Assembly (NCBI GenBank): GCA_013399855.1
Contig: VXAY01005262.1
Coordinates: forward strand, 580,175-644,174
Reading direction: 5' to 3'
Length of the DNA: 64,000 nucleotides
Source: Oxyruncus cristatus
Lineage: Eukaryota; Chordata; Aves; Passeriformes; Cotingidae
Within the stretch, counting starts at the first letter, position 1, and every line of letters begins with the position of its first letter. A program made the position numbers and the translations under genes. Below are positions 50,301 through 63,264 of this stretch, one piece after another. Under the pieces are notes generated by a model that was given only the letters and a program-made list of their open reading frames with translations, did no database searches and was not told the DNA's origin.

Positions 50301-50828
50301 AGGTTTTGTGGATGCAACACTAGTAAAAAGCCTAGGCATAAAATTCTTCAGTTGATACAGATATTTATGGCTCTTTCATATGAGATACCTATTTCTAATG
50401 TTTCACTGTGTCCCTTTTCAAATCAGGTCAGAAAGAAAAGACCAAAAAATTTAAATCAAAATGGGCACACGCTCACTTCAAATTTTAATTAAATCCTTGT
50501 GCCCACTTTTGAAGATGTTTCTTAGGTGTAACACCTGGTCAAAAGTAACAGGCATCACTAACTATGAAAACCAGCAAAAGCAAAAACATCAGCATAACCA
50601 CTAATTTTAGTTTTGCATGCATCTCCTTAGCTTAAAAAAGAAGCAAAGCACCTATGGGAAGGACTTCAAAATCTGCTAAAAACTTTAGAAGCCCATATTC
50701 TACTGGAAGTCAGAGAGGTGAAGATTATTATGATATTTATATAGTGGTTTTTCAAGGTTCTGTTGGATCAACAGGATCAAATTTCCACTTCTGTGTATAT
50801 GCTTTGTCACATATACATAGAAGCAAAG
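47346..50828. other. AT-rich DNA, no gene seen
   Basis: No gene or repeat assigned. The largest frame, 121 codons at 49002-49367 (plus), is rich in Lys, Arg, Ser and Asn and resembles no family I know. It is probably chance. Confidence 0.5.
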
Positions 50829-51050
50829 AATCATGGAATAATGCAGGTTGGAAGATACTTTTGAATCATCTTGTAAATCATCTTGCCCAAGTCCCTGTTC
50901 AAAGCAGAGCCACTTGTAAAGTTAGAGCAGGTTGCTCAGGGTCTCATGCAGACAAGATTTGGAAAGCTCCAAGGATGAGTATTCTGCATGCTCTGCAGGT
51001 AACTCTTTTCACCTTTGTCAGTTCATTCAAACAATCTGACTCTCATCTGT
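50829..51050 (-). mobile_element. Degenerate CR1 LINE 3' end
   Basis: The plus strand reads 'aatcatggaataatgcagg', 'ttggaagatacttttgaat', 'aagtccctgttcaaagcag' and 'agccacttgtaaagttaga'. This follows in order the antisense 3' end of a CR1 subfamily that has 'ggttgggttggaaggg' and 'aaagcagggccacctagag' in its consensus. It is heavily diverged. The right edge is approximate. Confidence 0.8.
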
Positions 51051-54000
51051 AAGCTGGAGTAAGGACACAACCTTACTTCAAGCAGTTTTATGGGAATAAA
51101 TTCAGAGCCTATGACACATATTATTGATTAGGAGACCTACACACACACACAATCAATGTATCTAATTCTCATGCATTTGAATATCTCTTTGCTAATATTT
51201 AAAAACTTGGAAATGTAATACTCAAAGGTCATGGATATCAAATACTTCTAGAAGGCAATTCCGATTTAAAGATCCATTTTGGAATACTTTTGAATAGTGT
51301 AATATTTAAAACTATAAAAGAAACTCGAATTACCTGTTTGATGAACCTCTACAATGTGTTCTTATTTTTTTTAAAAGACAATAAAAGCTTCTTTAGAGGA
51401 ACTGCTCATTACCTTGTTTCTGCAAAGCATATTGCAAAACAAACCATTCTGTTTTCTTGCCTTATCCCCATTTTAGTTCAGGCCTTTTAGAGCCGCTATA
51501 AAACAAAATTGTACTACTATCTTTTAATAAACCCATTCAGACTTTATAGGTAATTGGTTTTGCCATAGAGTGACCCTCCCTCAGTTCAGGCACAGCTGTA
51601 GACTGCCAAGCAACAACTTTAGTCTAAAATATTTCCTGATACATTTTCTTTAGATGAAGTTAATGGCCCTGAGTCATCGCCTCAGGCTATCAACCCTCTC
51701 AATCAGTCATTAATCCCCTGAAATTGCCCAGAGCCTCAACTGTTATTGCTTAAACAGACTAAATTAGGTTTTGAACAAACAGAACAAATGAAGGTCAATA
51801 TCAGGAGACAGAATTCAGTAAAAATTAAAGAAAATTTTGAGAAGGATTTAATAGGTCTGGATCAGTTCAAGAGATACAAGGACTTGATCACAAGGTCTTC
51901 TCTAGTTAGCGAGGACAAGACCAGAAGAACAGGGAGTTTACCTCTGACTTGAATGAGATTTAAGTCAGATGTTTAATGCTATAAGCAATCACTTCTAGCG
52001 CAGGGTCAGGTCATAAAAGGTGCCTGTACTGTCAAAGCACTGAAAACAAAGTATAGTTGCGTAGTATTTTTAATTATCCTGGTATAGACAATGCATTTCA
52101 AATACACTGTCACAGAATTCTACTGATATTGGAAATGCTTTTTTCTAGACTTTACAAAAAGTATTTGGGAGCTACCTTTATGATGGGTTTTGTTTGCCCC
52201 CAGCACACACAGATAGGACAGGAAAGCATAATGCTCTTCAGCATTACAAATTATATGCATGAATCCTTGTAAAATTTGCTTTTTCCTTTTCCCTCTTCAT
52301 TTTCCAGCCTCATTAATTAGTCATTGCTATTGCTATTAAGCAGTTATAATCAGAATTCCTAACCAGGAAACAAGAAACTTACCAGCTCTCTTTAGATTAC
52401 TTTGTTTGCTTGTATGATGTAGTCAGCTGACTACACCTGGCCCACAGAAGACGTCCTGCAAAGGCAAATACTCGACTTCTACAAAACCAGTTGAGGTTGC
52501 ACCACTAACAGCATCTTCCTCCTCAGCTCCTGGGGAATTCATACATGAGTGTACACAGCAGCAGCATATGGGCTAGTGAGGCTTAATGGACCACAATCAA
52601 CTCAAATGCAGTACAGATATTTAGCAACAAGAAAGCAAAAATAGAGCACAACATTGATAAGCCTAATCAAAATAACACTTTCCTAATTATGGATTGTATG
52701 ACATATGTATGTAACTCTTACAGAGAATAACAGGGCAGAATTACAGTAATTCAGAAGCTGTAAGCATCGATAATAAACTAGTGTTGTAGAAGTAAAAAAC
52801 ACATCATGTAACATCTGTAGAAAATGTCTATGTCATCATTTTATAGACCATTAAGTAACCAGTGAAACATGTAGGTTAGATAATGCCAAATAATTAGGTA
52901 AACGGGTGCCTCAAGTTGATCACTTCAGTCCACACAGGGAGTTAACGGGACAGAGAGGACTGATTTTCACATACATTCATTATTTTTTTCGGAAATGCTG
53001 TACAAGAAAACCTACTTGGTTTTGCATGGTCTCTGCTAGAGCTCCTACATGTTACCACAGTACTAATAAATAAATCATTACATTTACACAAGTAGAGTCA
53101 CTGGCTACCACCATAACATAAGCAAAGATTATGCTGAAAGGTTTATCATTTTCTTCTAATTAATACCTGATTTTTGTTAGCAATACCTGGCTTTCAAAAC
53201 TTTCCAATGCAGTGTAACAGCATAGGAACTGTGTGAGCTTTGGTCACACATGATCTATATTGCAAAAACCAGTTCTTGCTATCTTTTTTGAGTATCACAG
53301 ACTGTGCCTGCCATGTAAGAGGGTAGATAGGATAATTTTATCCTAATTTCCACTTTTGTCTCAGATAAATAAATGCAGCAAAGACATAGACACCCTTTTA
53401 CACTTAACAATAAAGCCATTATGTTAATCCACCCACCAAATTTTTACTTCCTACTCAGCTATTTAGAACTTGGGAAGATCACATACAATGTTTAAAATCT
53501 GTTATTGTCTATCGGGTCTCTTATTAAGCCAATAATATGCACTGACTAATGCACAGCCACATAAAACTACATAAAAACATATTTTAATCTCTTTTTATTC
53601 CTGCCTTATTCTGGACAATAAGCTTGTGAGCAAAATTTGCGGCAGTTTAGAATTCCTTTTTTTTTTTTTCTTTCTTTTTTTTTTGGCCTGTTGTAAATAA
53701 AGACTTGCCAAGGTAGACACTTTTACTCTGCTGCTACTGCTCATTAATACAGATCAAGCAATAAAGATCTATGTTCCCGAAGAAAACATGCCACATTGAG
53801 CAAAAGTAAGCCAAACACGGATGACCAGCTGTTCATCTGTACCAAGGAAATAGGGATTGGGTGTTCGTGTGCCAAGTACAGCCAAACTGGCCTTCTTCCT
53901 TCAGCAGTCTCTGGATCAGTGTTAGAAAGTGGTATTCAGAGCTAGCTAATGTTTTGGGAAGTAGCCTCCCACAGCAGCAAGAGCTGCTACCCCAGTCCCA

Positions 54001-55499
54001 GCTGAATCCTGGCAGCATCAGGAAAACATCTTTATGAAAGGCTGCTCCCTCCTTAAGCAGCCATCCAAGAGACACAAGGGTTGCTGCCGGGAGACATGAG
54101 CATTCTCCTGTGTTGATGGAGAAAGCCACTGAAAGTGCAGGTGTAGCTGTTTCTGATGAAGGGGACTGGGAGAGGAATAGGTTGGCCTGAGAGCAAGAGG
54201 AGGAAACCATTCCTCAATCTTTGAAGTTCCTCTGAGCACTCCCAGTTCACCTTCCTTACCAAGAATCCCACTTCACCAGAAATCTCTGGCCATCCACCTT
54301 GATCTACTGGCCACTTTTCACATCACTTCTGAGCTGCACAAATTCCCTCATGTTCTTTCAGCTGACCCTCGGAAGCCCTATTAAGTCTCTTTCTAGCCTT
54401 CCATGCCCATGCCATCTCCCAAAGCATACTCTGATCCTCAAGTCCACACTCCCTGAGACATCATGGCTGAATTTCCAAAAAACATCAGAAAAAAATATAT
54501 GGAAAAAAAATACATAAACAATTTGACAAGAAAACAACTGCTATATTCTTGGCCTACTTTTGCACTCTTTTCCAAGCACCTACTACTGGCCGTTCTCAGA
54601 GTCAGGAAACTGTCTTAGTTACACAGTTGGTCTGATATGCTTTTTACAGACATGGTTAAAAACAAGGGGTTGTTTACAAAAATTTTGAAAGCCACTTGTC
54701 TTAGGTAATTATTTTCTCCGTTCTCTTGCTTGGCATTGTCAGAATTACTAATATTGTATGTTTGACACCAAAAGTAGTTGTTATGGAAATTAGGCCGATC
54801 TTGCAAAATGTAAACACCATTTCCCTCTAAAAGTGTTTAGGAAGAGACCCAAGAGTCCCTGTTTGAAACTGGAACAGCAAATTCCAGCTTGAGCTGGCAG
54901 ACAGTAAGAGTAATGAGCCAGCAGAAAACATATTTCTACTGCAGAATTTATCTAAATTTACCTGGCTGAGGCTGACTACATCCTCCCTCCCTTCTTCCCT
55001 CAATATTTATAGTAATCTTCAAATCAGTTTGGAGTTGTGTTAGTAATTATTGAAACACTTTAATTTCTGTTTATTTAAAAACTGTTGTAGTAAATAAAAA
55101 CGGACCTAAACTCAACTGCCATCTATCCCAAAACTTCAGTGAGAAATGAGGAGTTTCAATACTGATCAAGTTACAAGTTGGTAGGTGACAAAACAAATAA
55201 AAAAATTATTTATATTTCCAATGCTGAAAGTTTCTGTCACAAATCTTCTTTTAAAACAATGTTGCCCTCATTAGTGTACTTGAGGGAAATATACTGAAAT
55301 ACTTAGAGTAGTTTGCATTCACTTCTTCCTATGTGTGGTCTTCCTACCTTTTACAATATTTGCATTGAGCCAGATTCTATGAAGTTATAACATGACTAAT
55401 TGGATATCTAGTCTCAATCACAGCACTCAAAATATAATATTAAAAAAAAAAAAAAGAAAAAACCCACCATAACCTGCCCCCCCTCCAAACAACTACTCT
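51051..55499. other. AT-rich stretch with one GC-richer patch
   Basis: No supported gene. A pyrimidine-rich run of T with a few C lies at about 53657-53684. At about 53830-54440 the composition is less AT-rich and several frames overlap, the longest 125 codons (53833-54210 minus) with many Ser, Leu and Cys. No domain, splice pattern or known repeat could be recognised there. A poly-A run at about 55442-55454 precedes the LTR at 55505. Confidence 0.5.
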
Positions 55500-55504
55500 C
55501 CTGC
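55500..55504 (+). repeat. Target site duplication, left copy
   Basis: The 5-bp word 'cctgc' directly before the LTR start 'tgtagaatccc'. It is repeated at 56263-56267 directly after the LTR end, as made by retroviral integrase at insertion. Confidence 0.85.
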
Positions 55505-56262
55505 TGTAGAATCCCTGAAGGTAAGGGGCTAATATGTAATTTTTCTCAAACACAGATAGCTTGATGGCTGTGGAGCCAACCAAGGATTGTTGGTAAGAAT
55601 TTAGATAATGTGATAAAGAACAGGATGTGGCTGGAGAAGGTGGCCATGCAGAGACAGGGCAACACTTTCCTGGGACAAACATCCTTGTTCTGGCTCCTGG
55701 AAATAACCACAACACAATACAGCACAAGCACGGAGAAGGAGATCAAGAAATGGGCATGGACTGTCAACCAAAGGTCAGTTCAGTAGGGGGGGATCCAGAC
55801 CACCAAAGATCCCTAAAACCCTTGACCCATTTCCAGGAAGGTCTAGAAGAAATGAACTGCATATGATAGCTCATTTGCATAGAAAGAGAGAAGCTTAGCC
55901 CCAGGTCTGAGAAAAATTATCTGTAAAAAGCTAGCCCCACAAAGCCCAGGTGGCACCCCCAGGACACCCCATCAGCTGGATCAACATTGGACTCAGGACT
56001 GGTGATCTTTCATTCTATCTTTCTTCCTTTCTTTCTCTCTTCCTCTCTTCGCTTTCTCATTTCCTTCTCTTTCACCTTATTCAAAATCAACTGCCGTGTG
56101 TTTGTACTAGAAGATAAAGGCTTACACCAGTTTCTGTGCCACTTGCAAAATTTACTAATAAAACTTGGTAAGTTTTTGCAGATCCTAGGACTTTTGTCTT
56201 TCCATTTTGACCACGGGCATTTACTAATCTTGGGTGCTTCCCCTTCAGGGTGGGACACCACA
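55505..56262 (+). mobile_element. Complete 758-bp solo LTR of an endogenous retrovirus
   Basis: It begins 'tgtagaatccctgaagg' and ends 'tgggacaccaca', so it has TG...CA ends. The reverse complement of its 3' end reads 'tgtggtgtcccaccctgaa', so the ends form an imperfect inverted repeat. It is flanked by the 5-bp duplication 'cctgc'. The orientation is plus: a polyadenylation signal aataaa lies at 56157-56162, about 100 bp before the 3' end, and a polypyrimidine stretch rich in CTTT lies at about 56010-56075. The phrase 'actcaggactggtgatctt' before it recalls avian LTRs. No internal retroviral sequence is present, so the provirus was reduced to one LTR by recombination between its two LTRs. 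A 5-bp duplication suits ERVL- or some ERVK-like groups; the family is not certain. No protein is encoded. Confidence 0.9.
56157..56162 (+). promoter_or_regulatory. Polyadenylation signal of the LTR
   Basis: The hexamer aataaa in 'ttactaataaaacttgg', placed about 100 bp before the LTR 3' end as expected at the end of the R region. It supports plus orientation of the LTR at 55505-56262. Confidence 0.75.
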
Positions 56263-56267
56263 CCTGC
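56263..56267 (+). repeat. Target site duplication, right copy
   Basis: The word 'cctgc' immediately after the LTR end 'gacaccaca', identical to 55500-55504. The next base outward differs (t on the left, a on the right of the comparison), so the duplication is five bases. Confidence 0.85.
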
Positions 56268-59200
56268 TTGTTTTCTGGAAGTTTTAAGTAGAAAAATGTG
56301 CCTTTAACTCACATTCCCCTTGCCAAAAGAAAGTCAGGGCCTCTCAACATCACTTCAGAGGTAGGTTCTCTTGTCCATATTCCTAGTAACACCAAACAAG
56401 GACACAAAATAGCTGCAGCTACACAAGAGGAAATTGTTAACATTTCCATATTGAATCCTGGATAAATTTTATGCTAACCAACATTTTGGAGTAACAAAAC
56501 AAGCAGCAAAACCCTATAAAGGCTTATGTATACATTTAAACCACGATCAGAACCACATATAGAAGATTTTAAAGAGTAATTTTCAGCAGGAACCTTGAAT
56601 ATCCAATAGTACCTAACACTAAAGAAAGAAATGTCCAGTCTAAGGTATGAGACATATAGAGTGTAACATAAAAATGAGAAGTTCATGTAAAGTATTTATT
56701 CAGGTATTATACATGTATATGTCAGGTATGTAATACAAAATTGAAAGAACTCTATGAAACTGAGTTTCTAAATTAATACCTGACGTGATATGTACAGTTA
56801 AGTAAGTGCTTACTCGAAGTAAATGGCTTTGCTCTTTCTCTTTTGTTTGGGATCAGATAAAAGGAGTAGCTGTTGATTTAATGAACTTGTGACAGAGGAT
56901 CTCAATTCTCTTGATTACATTCTCTTGCAAAACTTTTTACCAGTTTGAAAGATTCCATTATTTTATAGTTCTTCCACTCCAGCTGCAGAAAATTCCTCAG
57001 ACTGACAATCTCTAAATTAAAACACTGCAAAGGCAGCCATTATATCTATTTGCCCGTTGGGATTTATACCTCATTACTCAGAATAACTTATATGCAGATT
57101 GTGAATAGCTAAAGTAAACCCCTATACCCACTTGGGTTTGTATTCACTGACTTCTCCTGATTAGCTAGAGGTATCAGAAGATTATGTCACCTCTTCATTG
57201 CTGTGCAGAAGAGAGACTAATTAGAATCCTACCTACTGTATCTGTAGCAGCTCTACTTCACATTTCAGCTACTTAGGAGTAGGTTCTCAGTTCACTGAGG
57301 TCTCATCATACATGTAAGTTACTTCTACCTTAAAAAAATTCAGCTCAAACTTTGTATTTAGGATAGAAAACAAAACCTTTTGCTTTCAAAATTACTATTT
57401 ACTACTTCCTTCTGTATTTTAAGCTTCAAAAACTGCTAGCTACAGACTCAGTTATTTGCAGCTTTAAGGTTTTATGATGGTTGTGTTTTGGTTTGGTTTT
57501 GGGATTTTTAACCAAGTAATTAATCGCTAGTAGCCAAGTTTTAAAAAGAAGAGTGGTTCATCTGTATTTTTATAGGTGCCCCTGCCAAGATTTGAAGGCA
57601 GATGCTAGAAGTGAAGCAACTTTGAAAATCAAGATGCCTAATTAGACATGAAGATGAGATTTGGGAACTATATGTCACGCATTTCAGTTCTGAAACCTTG
57701 GAAACAAAATTCACTGGTATATCACCAAATTAAGTTCATATCAGGTTCTGCTTCATGGTAACATTTTTAAGATTTTCAGAATTATTTGTTTGGGAACCAT
57801 AAATGAAAGCAGTGGAAAAAAAAAGGCACAAGATTTAAATTTTCAATTAGACCCACGTGAGCTGCTCTCACTTCAAAATTTTAGGACACTAATACCTAGA
57901 ATTCTGGCTTAGCCTATCAGTGAAGGTTTCAAGTGACATAGAGATCCATAGAAAGGATACACATGCAGTGGATGCTGAAACTTACTGCTATTTCTTCATC
58001 TACACACACCATGTGATATGCTTATGAATGTAAGACAGTATTTTGGATCTTTAAATATTTTTCTTCTTCCTAACCAGTCACAGAAGCATAAGAAAAACAC
58101 AGAGACAGTCAGCACAGTCAGTTTAGGCCTGCTTGCATGCTGCTTGATGATCTAATTCTGGAATTTTTCCCCAAAATTCTCATGGAAGCTTTATCTTCCC
58201 CCAAGGAAAATATCATTTGCTCTGCTGGAATTTTCACTTCCTTCCCTCCCAACTATAGTTGCACTACTAAAGAAAGAGTAGTTGGAAATACCCCAAATTT
58301 GGAAAGAAAAAAACCCAAACCTTCCAGCCCCCTAAGAGAAATTTTTGTCTTTTCTTTACCTTCCCTTCTTTTCAGTACTGGAAACAGTGGAAGTGCAGCC
58401 TATACCTGTAGCCAAGGTCTCAATCATGGGAGTATAATTACAAGCCCCTAGTGTCACTTCCCCTTAAGATAAATAAGAAAACATTTGTTTCACTTGCCTA
58501 CACTTTTATCTTTTCCTATACTAAAAAGAAGCGTGATGTTAACAGAATAATGAAGTAGCTTTATCCTCCTTTCCAATAGTTAATATTCATAATTACATAG
58601 CTGTGAGAGGACAGAGACAATGCTTGTCACAAGTTGTACTTCAACCTTTAAGGATTCAGCAGCTTCCATTTACTCTTTTTGAATGCACAAGCATTGCTGG
58701 AAAAACTCCAATGCACTACTGCACATTAACTAGCAAAATGTATGTAATTATCTAATAAACAGGCTGATGGATCATTTTGGATAATTTTCTTTTAAAGCAC
58801 TGCCCAGATCACCACAAAGTTCATATTATTATAAAGCAGTTTAACTTCATATCACTTTAAAAATTTAGGCAGATTTTCACATCATTATTAACGGAGATTA
58901 ACATCATTAACAGCAAGTACAAACCCAGCATTTTTAGCAATATGCTGAACTGCACACAATACAGCACGTGTTTCTACGCAGCTGCATAGCTACACTGGTT
59001 TGGAAGCTGCTACTCTGCAAGCACATGCTATTCAGGTGTTTGTTTTTCCAGACTTCTGTTCCAAAGCCAGAAAAGTTGTACCCTTCCTGCCACTAAACAA
59101 ATTTAAGCTAATCCATATTCATCAGAACTAGGTTGGCATGATTTGAAAATATGACTTTAAAAACAAAAAAATAAGAAGGAAGGAAGTGAAACTGTAGGAT

Positions 59201-62200
59201 GACTACATTAAACATGTTACTTTCCTAACTACTGTTCATTGTAAAACCTACAAGGAAATTCTTTTACCAAGAAAGCTCTGTTTCATGAAAAATATTTAAG
59301 GCATATGTAAGTATTGTATTTTCCTGAGGTCTATCAACATACCAAATTCCCTGAATTGTAGCACGCTAAGTGTTGTTTTTAAATTAACAACCGAGAGTCT
59401 CTTACTAAAGATCAAGTCATAATGTCTCCAGGCCTTTTGCCCTCAAACTTAAGAATCCTTCCATTGTAGAAGAAGCCAAATATCAATGATTACAAAATTT
59501 AGAGGAAAATTCAGAGTCTATCGATTCTTCTGCTATTCTAAATCCTACTCAGCCATTTCAAGATGCTTCTACATAGAATAAGTGACAAAAGAACCTAAGG
59601 CTCAGTAGTAATATTACTCATCACAAATATATAGGTATTATTTCAGAACTGTATTTCTAAGTCAGTTGCTGTGTATTAGGCCATGATAGGAGCTTTCATA
59701 GTGAGTTTGTCAGTAGCACAGACCCTGATGGTAATACATCATCAGTATTTAAGGAAGATGAGAAGGACAGTCTTTCATAAAAGAAACTTAATTTCATTAT
59801 GTGCCACACTCTTTCTACACTCATGAAACAATGCTGATGGGGTCTAGGTTTGCACTGCATTCCTGGGACAGTAGGTAGCAGCTGAAAATTTTTGCGATGC
59901 TAGGGAAGATGAAGCTCACAGTGCAACAGCTCACAGTGCAACCTCCTGTGCCAGAGAGCACGAGCCTCCTATGCTGTCAACTGCTAACTAGGGTGCTGGG
60001 GAGTGTGGCTGTCGTCAGCTGGAAAAGACTGAATAACTTGTTTTAACTTGAACTGGCTTCATGTCCTTAAAAATAGTTCCAGGGCTCTTAATCTTGACGT
60101 GTCCACTGAGAGTAGGAAGATCCTGGCTCCATGTGATCTGCACAAGGCACATAGACCATTGCCAGATTTCCAGTAATGGGCACATGCTACCATGACAGGG
60201 TCCTCAGAAAAGACCCCAGTGAAGCTAATTGGCCATGGGTGTCAATATAATCTTTCCCTGTTTAATTATCCATTGTAATTATAAAGTTTTACCATTTTAT
60301 CTTCAGAGAGTTATAACAGAAGAAGCCAGGCAAGCTGAAAGATGCCTGGTAATTGAGACACAACAGAAGAGTTAATTCAGAAGACTTCATGATGAGGGGA
60401 GGAACTAACAACTGAACAGAAAACTTCTATTATCCTGTGATTTCCCATTGCCTAATGATTGCTGGGGGAAAAAAAAAAGAAAACCCTTCACAGGACTGGA
60501 AAGGAAGTTCATGTTTTACAGATTGACCAAGAAATAGCAAGATTCACTAAGCTGGTTTGTCATTGCATTTCCCACACTCTGCCAGGTCAAGTGAGTGGAG
60601 GGTCAGCAGACAGTGCTTTGGCAACAGAAGCATGGAGGGTGGGGAGAATTTCAAAGGCAGTACCAGCCTTGGAGGACAAATGTGCATTTAGGTTGTCATC
60701 CTCCTAAAGCAGAAAACACTGCAGCAAATAAAGAAAAATTAAAAATACACTAAAGCAAATAAATATGTTTGCAGAATATATTCTGAAATGTGATTGTGTG
60801 CTCTCCTTTCATAACCATCTCCATCACAGAAATGTTTCCATGAATACAATAAAATGAAACCATTCTTTCATGGTTAAACCTTTCCTAATAATGTAATTTA
60901 TTCTCAGTGATCTAATTAATAGACTATACAGTACTTCTCCAATAGAGAAGTTGTATTGCTGTTGGAGCATCCCACATCTAGACTAGGCTCAGGGCATGCA
61001 ACGGTCTGTGCTGTAACCCTTGCCCTTCAATCCTTGCTGTCAGCTCCTCACGACCTACAAACCTGCGGGTTAGCTGCCTACAAAGTCAAGGCCCGCCTGT
61101 GACAAAACACAGCTGCCTCACCTTGACTCAGACTGCTTTACACTTTTGATTTGTATATGTTCCGTTCATAGAGTTTTTCTGCACCAGCTAAAGATGCCCA
61201 AATGTACCAACACAAGCAGGAAAAAATGCTGTCCGAACAAGAAAGCAGAGGAGAGTGAGAGAAGCTCACACCAACACCAGCCAATGCTACAGTACTGTTC
61301 AGGGCACTTACTGCCCTAACAAGCAGAAACATTACCAAAAAACAGCCATTCCTCCCACCAAGGCAAGATAAGAACTGTGCCAGGCAGACACAGGTCGATT
61401 CAATAGCCCCAGGCAAGCTGGTGCAAATTACACCTCTGGCTGCAGACCACCTTCTAAGTTTGTTTAAACTTATTTTTTAATTCCAAAGTTCTGATACAAT
61501 ACAGATATTCATCCAACTGAATTTCTTGAAAACCCTGTGAATCACTATTGAAAGAAGAAAGATTTCTCAGATACCTTTTTCTTCATAACCTGACTTCAGC
61601 TGTACTATGAAACAGGATTGCCATCTCTACCTCCTGTCTGTAGCCTTCTTCACACGGAAGCAGAAGTGACTGTCTGATGAGCCATTTAGAAATGTGAATA
61701 TACTGTGAAGAAATACCTACTCAGAAGCCAAAATCAAGAGAACAGATGTTAAAAAAGAAAAGAATCAGCAGAAGAGGCAGCAATTCTTACATCTGAGAGA
61801 AAAGTTAATGTATCCTTTGAGAGGAGGACTTAAGCAAACCTGAATTACAATCAGCAGCTTGTTTCACAAGATTCCTAATGTCTTCAGTTCTTTTTTTTTT
61901 TTCTGAGGAAGGAGAAGTCATAAGAAGCCATGGTGCCTAATACAAGCCATAGGAAGATCAAATCCATTATGTTGGTTGGTGAAGACCAATTGTAAATTAT
62001 TAATTAATAAAAACATATTTTTCCTAATGTTTTACTTATGGGATTATCAATGTCTGTGGAGGCCTCAAATCCCTTTTTTGCCAGGATTAACAATTTCCAG
62101 GATTCATCAGGCAGTATCTAAAAATACTCGGAAATATCATTATATAAAATGATGTGTGAAGTGCTGGTTCAGTAATGCAAAAATTAACGCATTTTTCCAA

Positions 62201-62362
62201 TGTGCTGCCCTACATCTACCAGGTAGGTCTCTGCCAGTTACCATGTAAGTATGAAGTGAATTTTATTTGTCCATACCACATTTTCTGCTCAGCATCTTCT
62301 TCCCAAATGCCTTTTAAAGTCATAATACCTCTTCTGCTCTGTTTCTGTCACCATCATGGCAT
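56268..62362. other. Long AT-rich stretch, nothing identified
   Basis: About 6 kb with no supported gene. It includes a 15-bp tandem duplication at 59913-59942 and moderately GC-richer pockets near 59900-60240 and 60980-61140. Frames of 104 codons (58137-58451 plus) and 92 codons (61138-61416 minus) have no recognisable domain. Confidence 0.55.
59913..59942 (+). repeat. 15-bp tandem duplication
   Basis: Two exact adjacent copies of 'agctcacagtgcaac'. It is a small tandem duplication of the kind made by replication slippage. Confidence 0.95.
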
Positions 62363-62581
62363 CACAGAATCATAGACTCAGTAACATGTAGCTTCAAGAA
62401 GCCCTTTAACGTCATCAAGTCAACTGCCAACTCCACCACTAAACCATGTCCCTAAGCACCACACATACACTTATTTACAGCCATCCCAGTCGTGAGTGTC
62501 CAGTTTCTCCAGGAGAATACTATGGGAAACAGTGTCAATGGCTTTTACTAATGTCCAGTTAAACAATATCCACTAAGTGGG
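62363..62581 (-). mobile_element. CR1 LINE, 3' part, interrupted by an LTR
   Basis: The plus strand begins 'cacagaatcatagactcag' and runs through 'ctccaccactaaaccatgt' and 'ccctaagcaccacacatac', which is the antisense CR1 3' UTR. It then jumps to 'tatgggaaacagtgtcaat' and 'gcttttactaatgtccag', which belongs to the reverse-transcriptase region. An internal deletion of the element is therefore likely. At 62581 the CR1 is split by the LTR at 62582-63313 and resumes at 63314. Confidence 0.92.
62577..62581 (+). repeat. Target site duplication, left copy
   Basis: The word 'gtggg' at the end of the left CR1 piece, repeated at 63314-63318 at the start of the right piece. Removing the LTR and one copy gives a continuous CR1 reading ('ccactaagtgggtcaccct'). 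Confidence 0.9.
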
Positions 62582-62737
62582 TGTAACGCCCCAGTCCTGA
62601 AGCCTCAAGCTTTACTGGGAGTATCACTTTATATTTAAGACTGAGAGTTCGCAGCAAACTTTTGCAGAGCCTTTCATTCTTAATACTCTGAAGTCACTAA
62701 AGAGAAAAAGCCACAGACTTTTTCCCAAGAGATTTCT

Positions 62738-62743
62738 TTTAAT
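62738..62743 (-). promoter_or_regulatory. Possible attaaa polyadenylation signal of the LTR
   Basis: The plus strand reads tttaat here, giving attaaa on the minus strand. Its distance from the minus-strand LTR end (about 155 bp) is reasonable for an R/U5 boundary. It is a common variant of aataaa. Confidence 0.5.
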
Positions 62744-63033
62744 TTAGTGAGAAAACAGGCATTTTGGCAAAAGGTTTACAGAAGTAACATACAACTAAGG
62801 AGAGGATTCCACTAAAGTACCCAGCAAACACCAACCGCCATAAGACTTAGTAAAAATACAACACATTGGTTCTAAATTACCCACAAGAGATTAGAGTAAA
62901 GGAAGAAAAGAGTTTAAGAGAAGAAAGAAGGACTAAAGAAAGTGGTTAGAATAACACATTTCATAGCTACCACCGAAGGGTCACATGTTGATGGCAGGTC
63001 CTGAGACAAAAGGCAAAATGGAGCCCTTGTGCT

Positions 63034-63045
63034 CCTGTATTTATG
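63034..63045 (-). promoter_or_regulatory. TATA-like box of the LTR
   Basis: The minus strand reads 'cataaatacagg', a TATA-like core about 270 bp into the LTR from its minus-strand start, where the U3 promoter is expected. Activity is not implied. Confidence 0.5.
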
Positions 63046-63242
63046 TGCTTTGCCTACCGTGGCCACGTCTCCCAGGTGGGATGCTCGGCTCAACTGACCA
63101 CTCAGTGCCCTGCAGGCCAGACTGAGGGGTGGTGCAGCCAGTCAGAAGCTCCAGGTGGGCCTCTTGTTTGACAACTCCCCCATGTGGGCTCTGTGGTGCC
63201 CTTAGGCTGCAGGCTGTGTGCCTTCTGTCCTGCCCAAACACG

Positions 63243-63264
63243 CACACACACACACACACACACA
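63243..63264 (+). repeat. (CA)11 microsatellite
   Basis: Eleven CA units, 63243-63264, preceded by 'acacg'. The repeat lies within the solo LTR and is likely polymorphic in length. Confidence 0.95.

Noticed and set aside
50654..51052. 132-codon plus-strand frame
   Set aside because: Its second half overlaps the antisense of a degenerate CR1 (50829-51050), so it cannot be read as a host exon.
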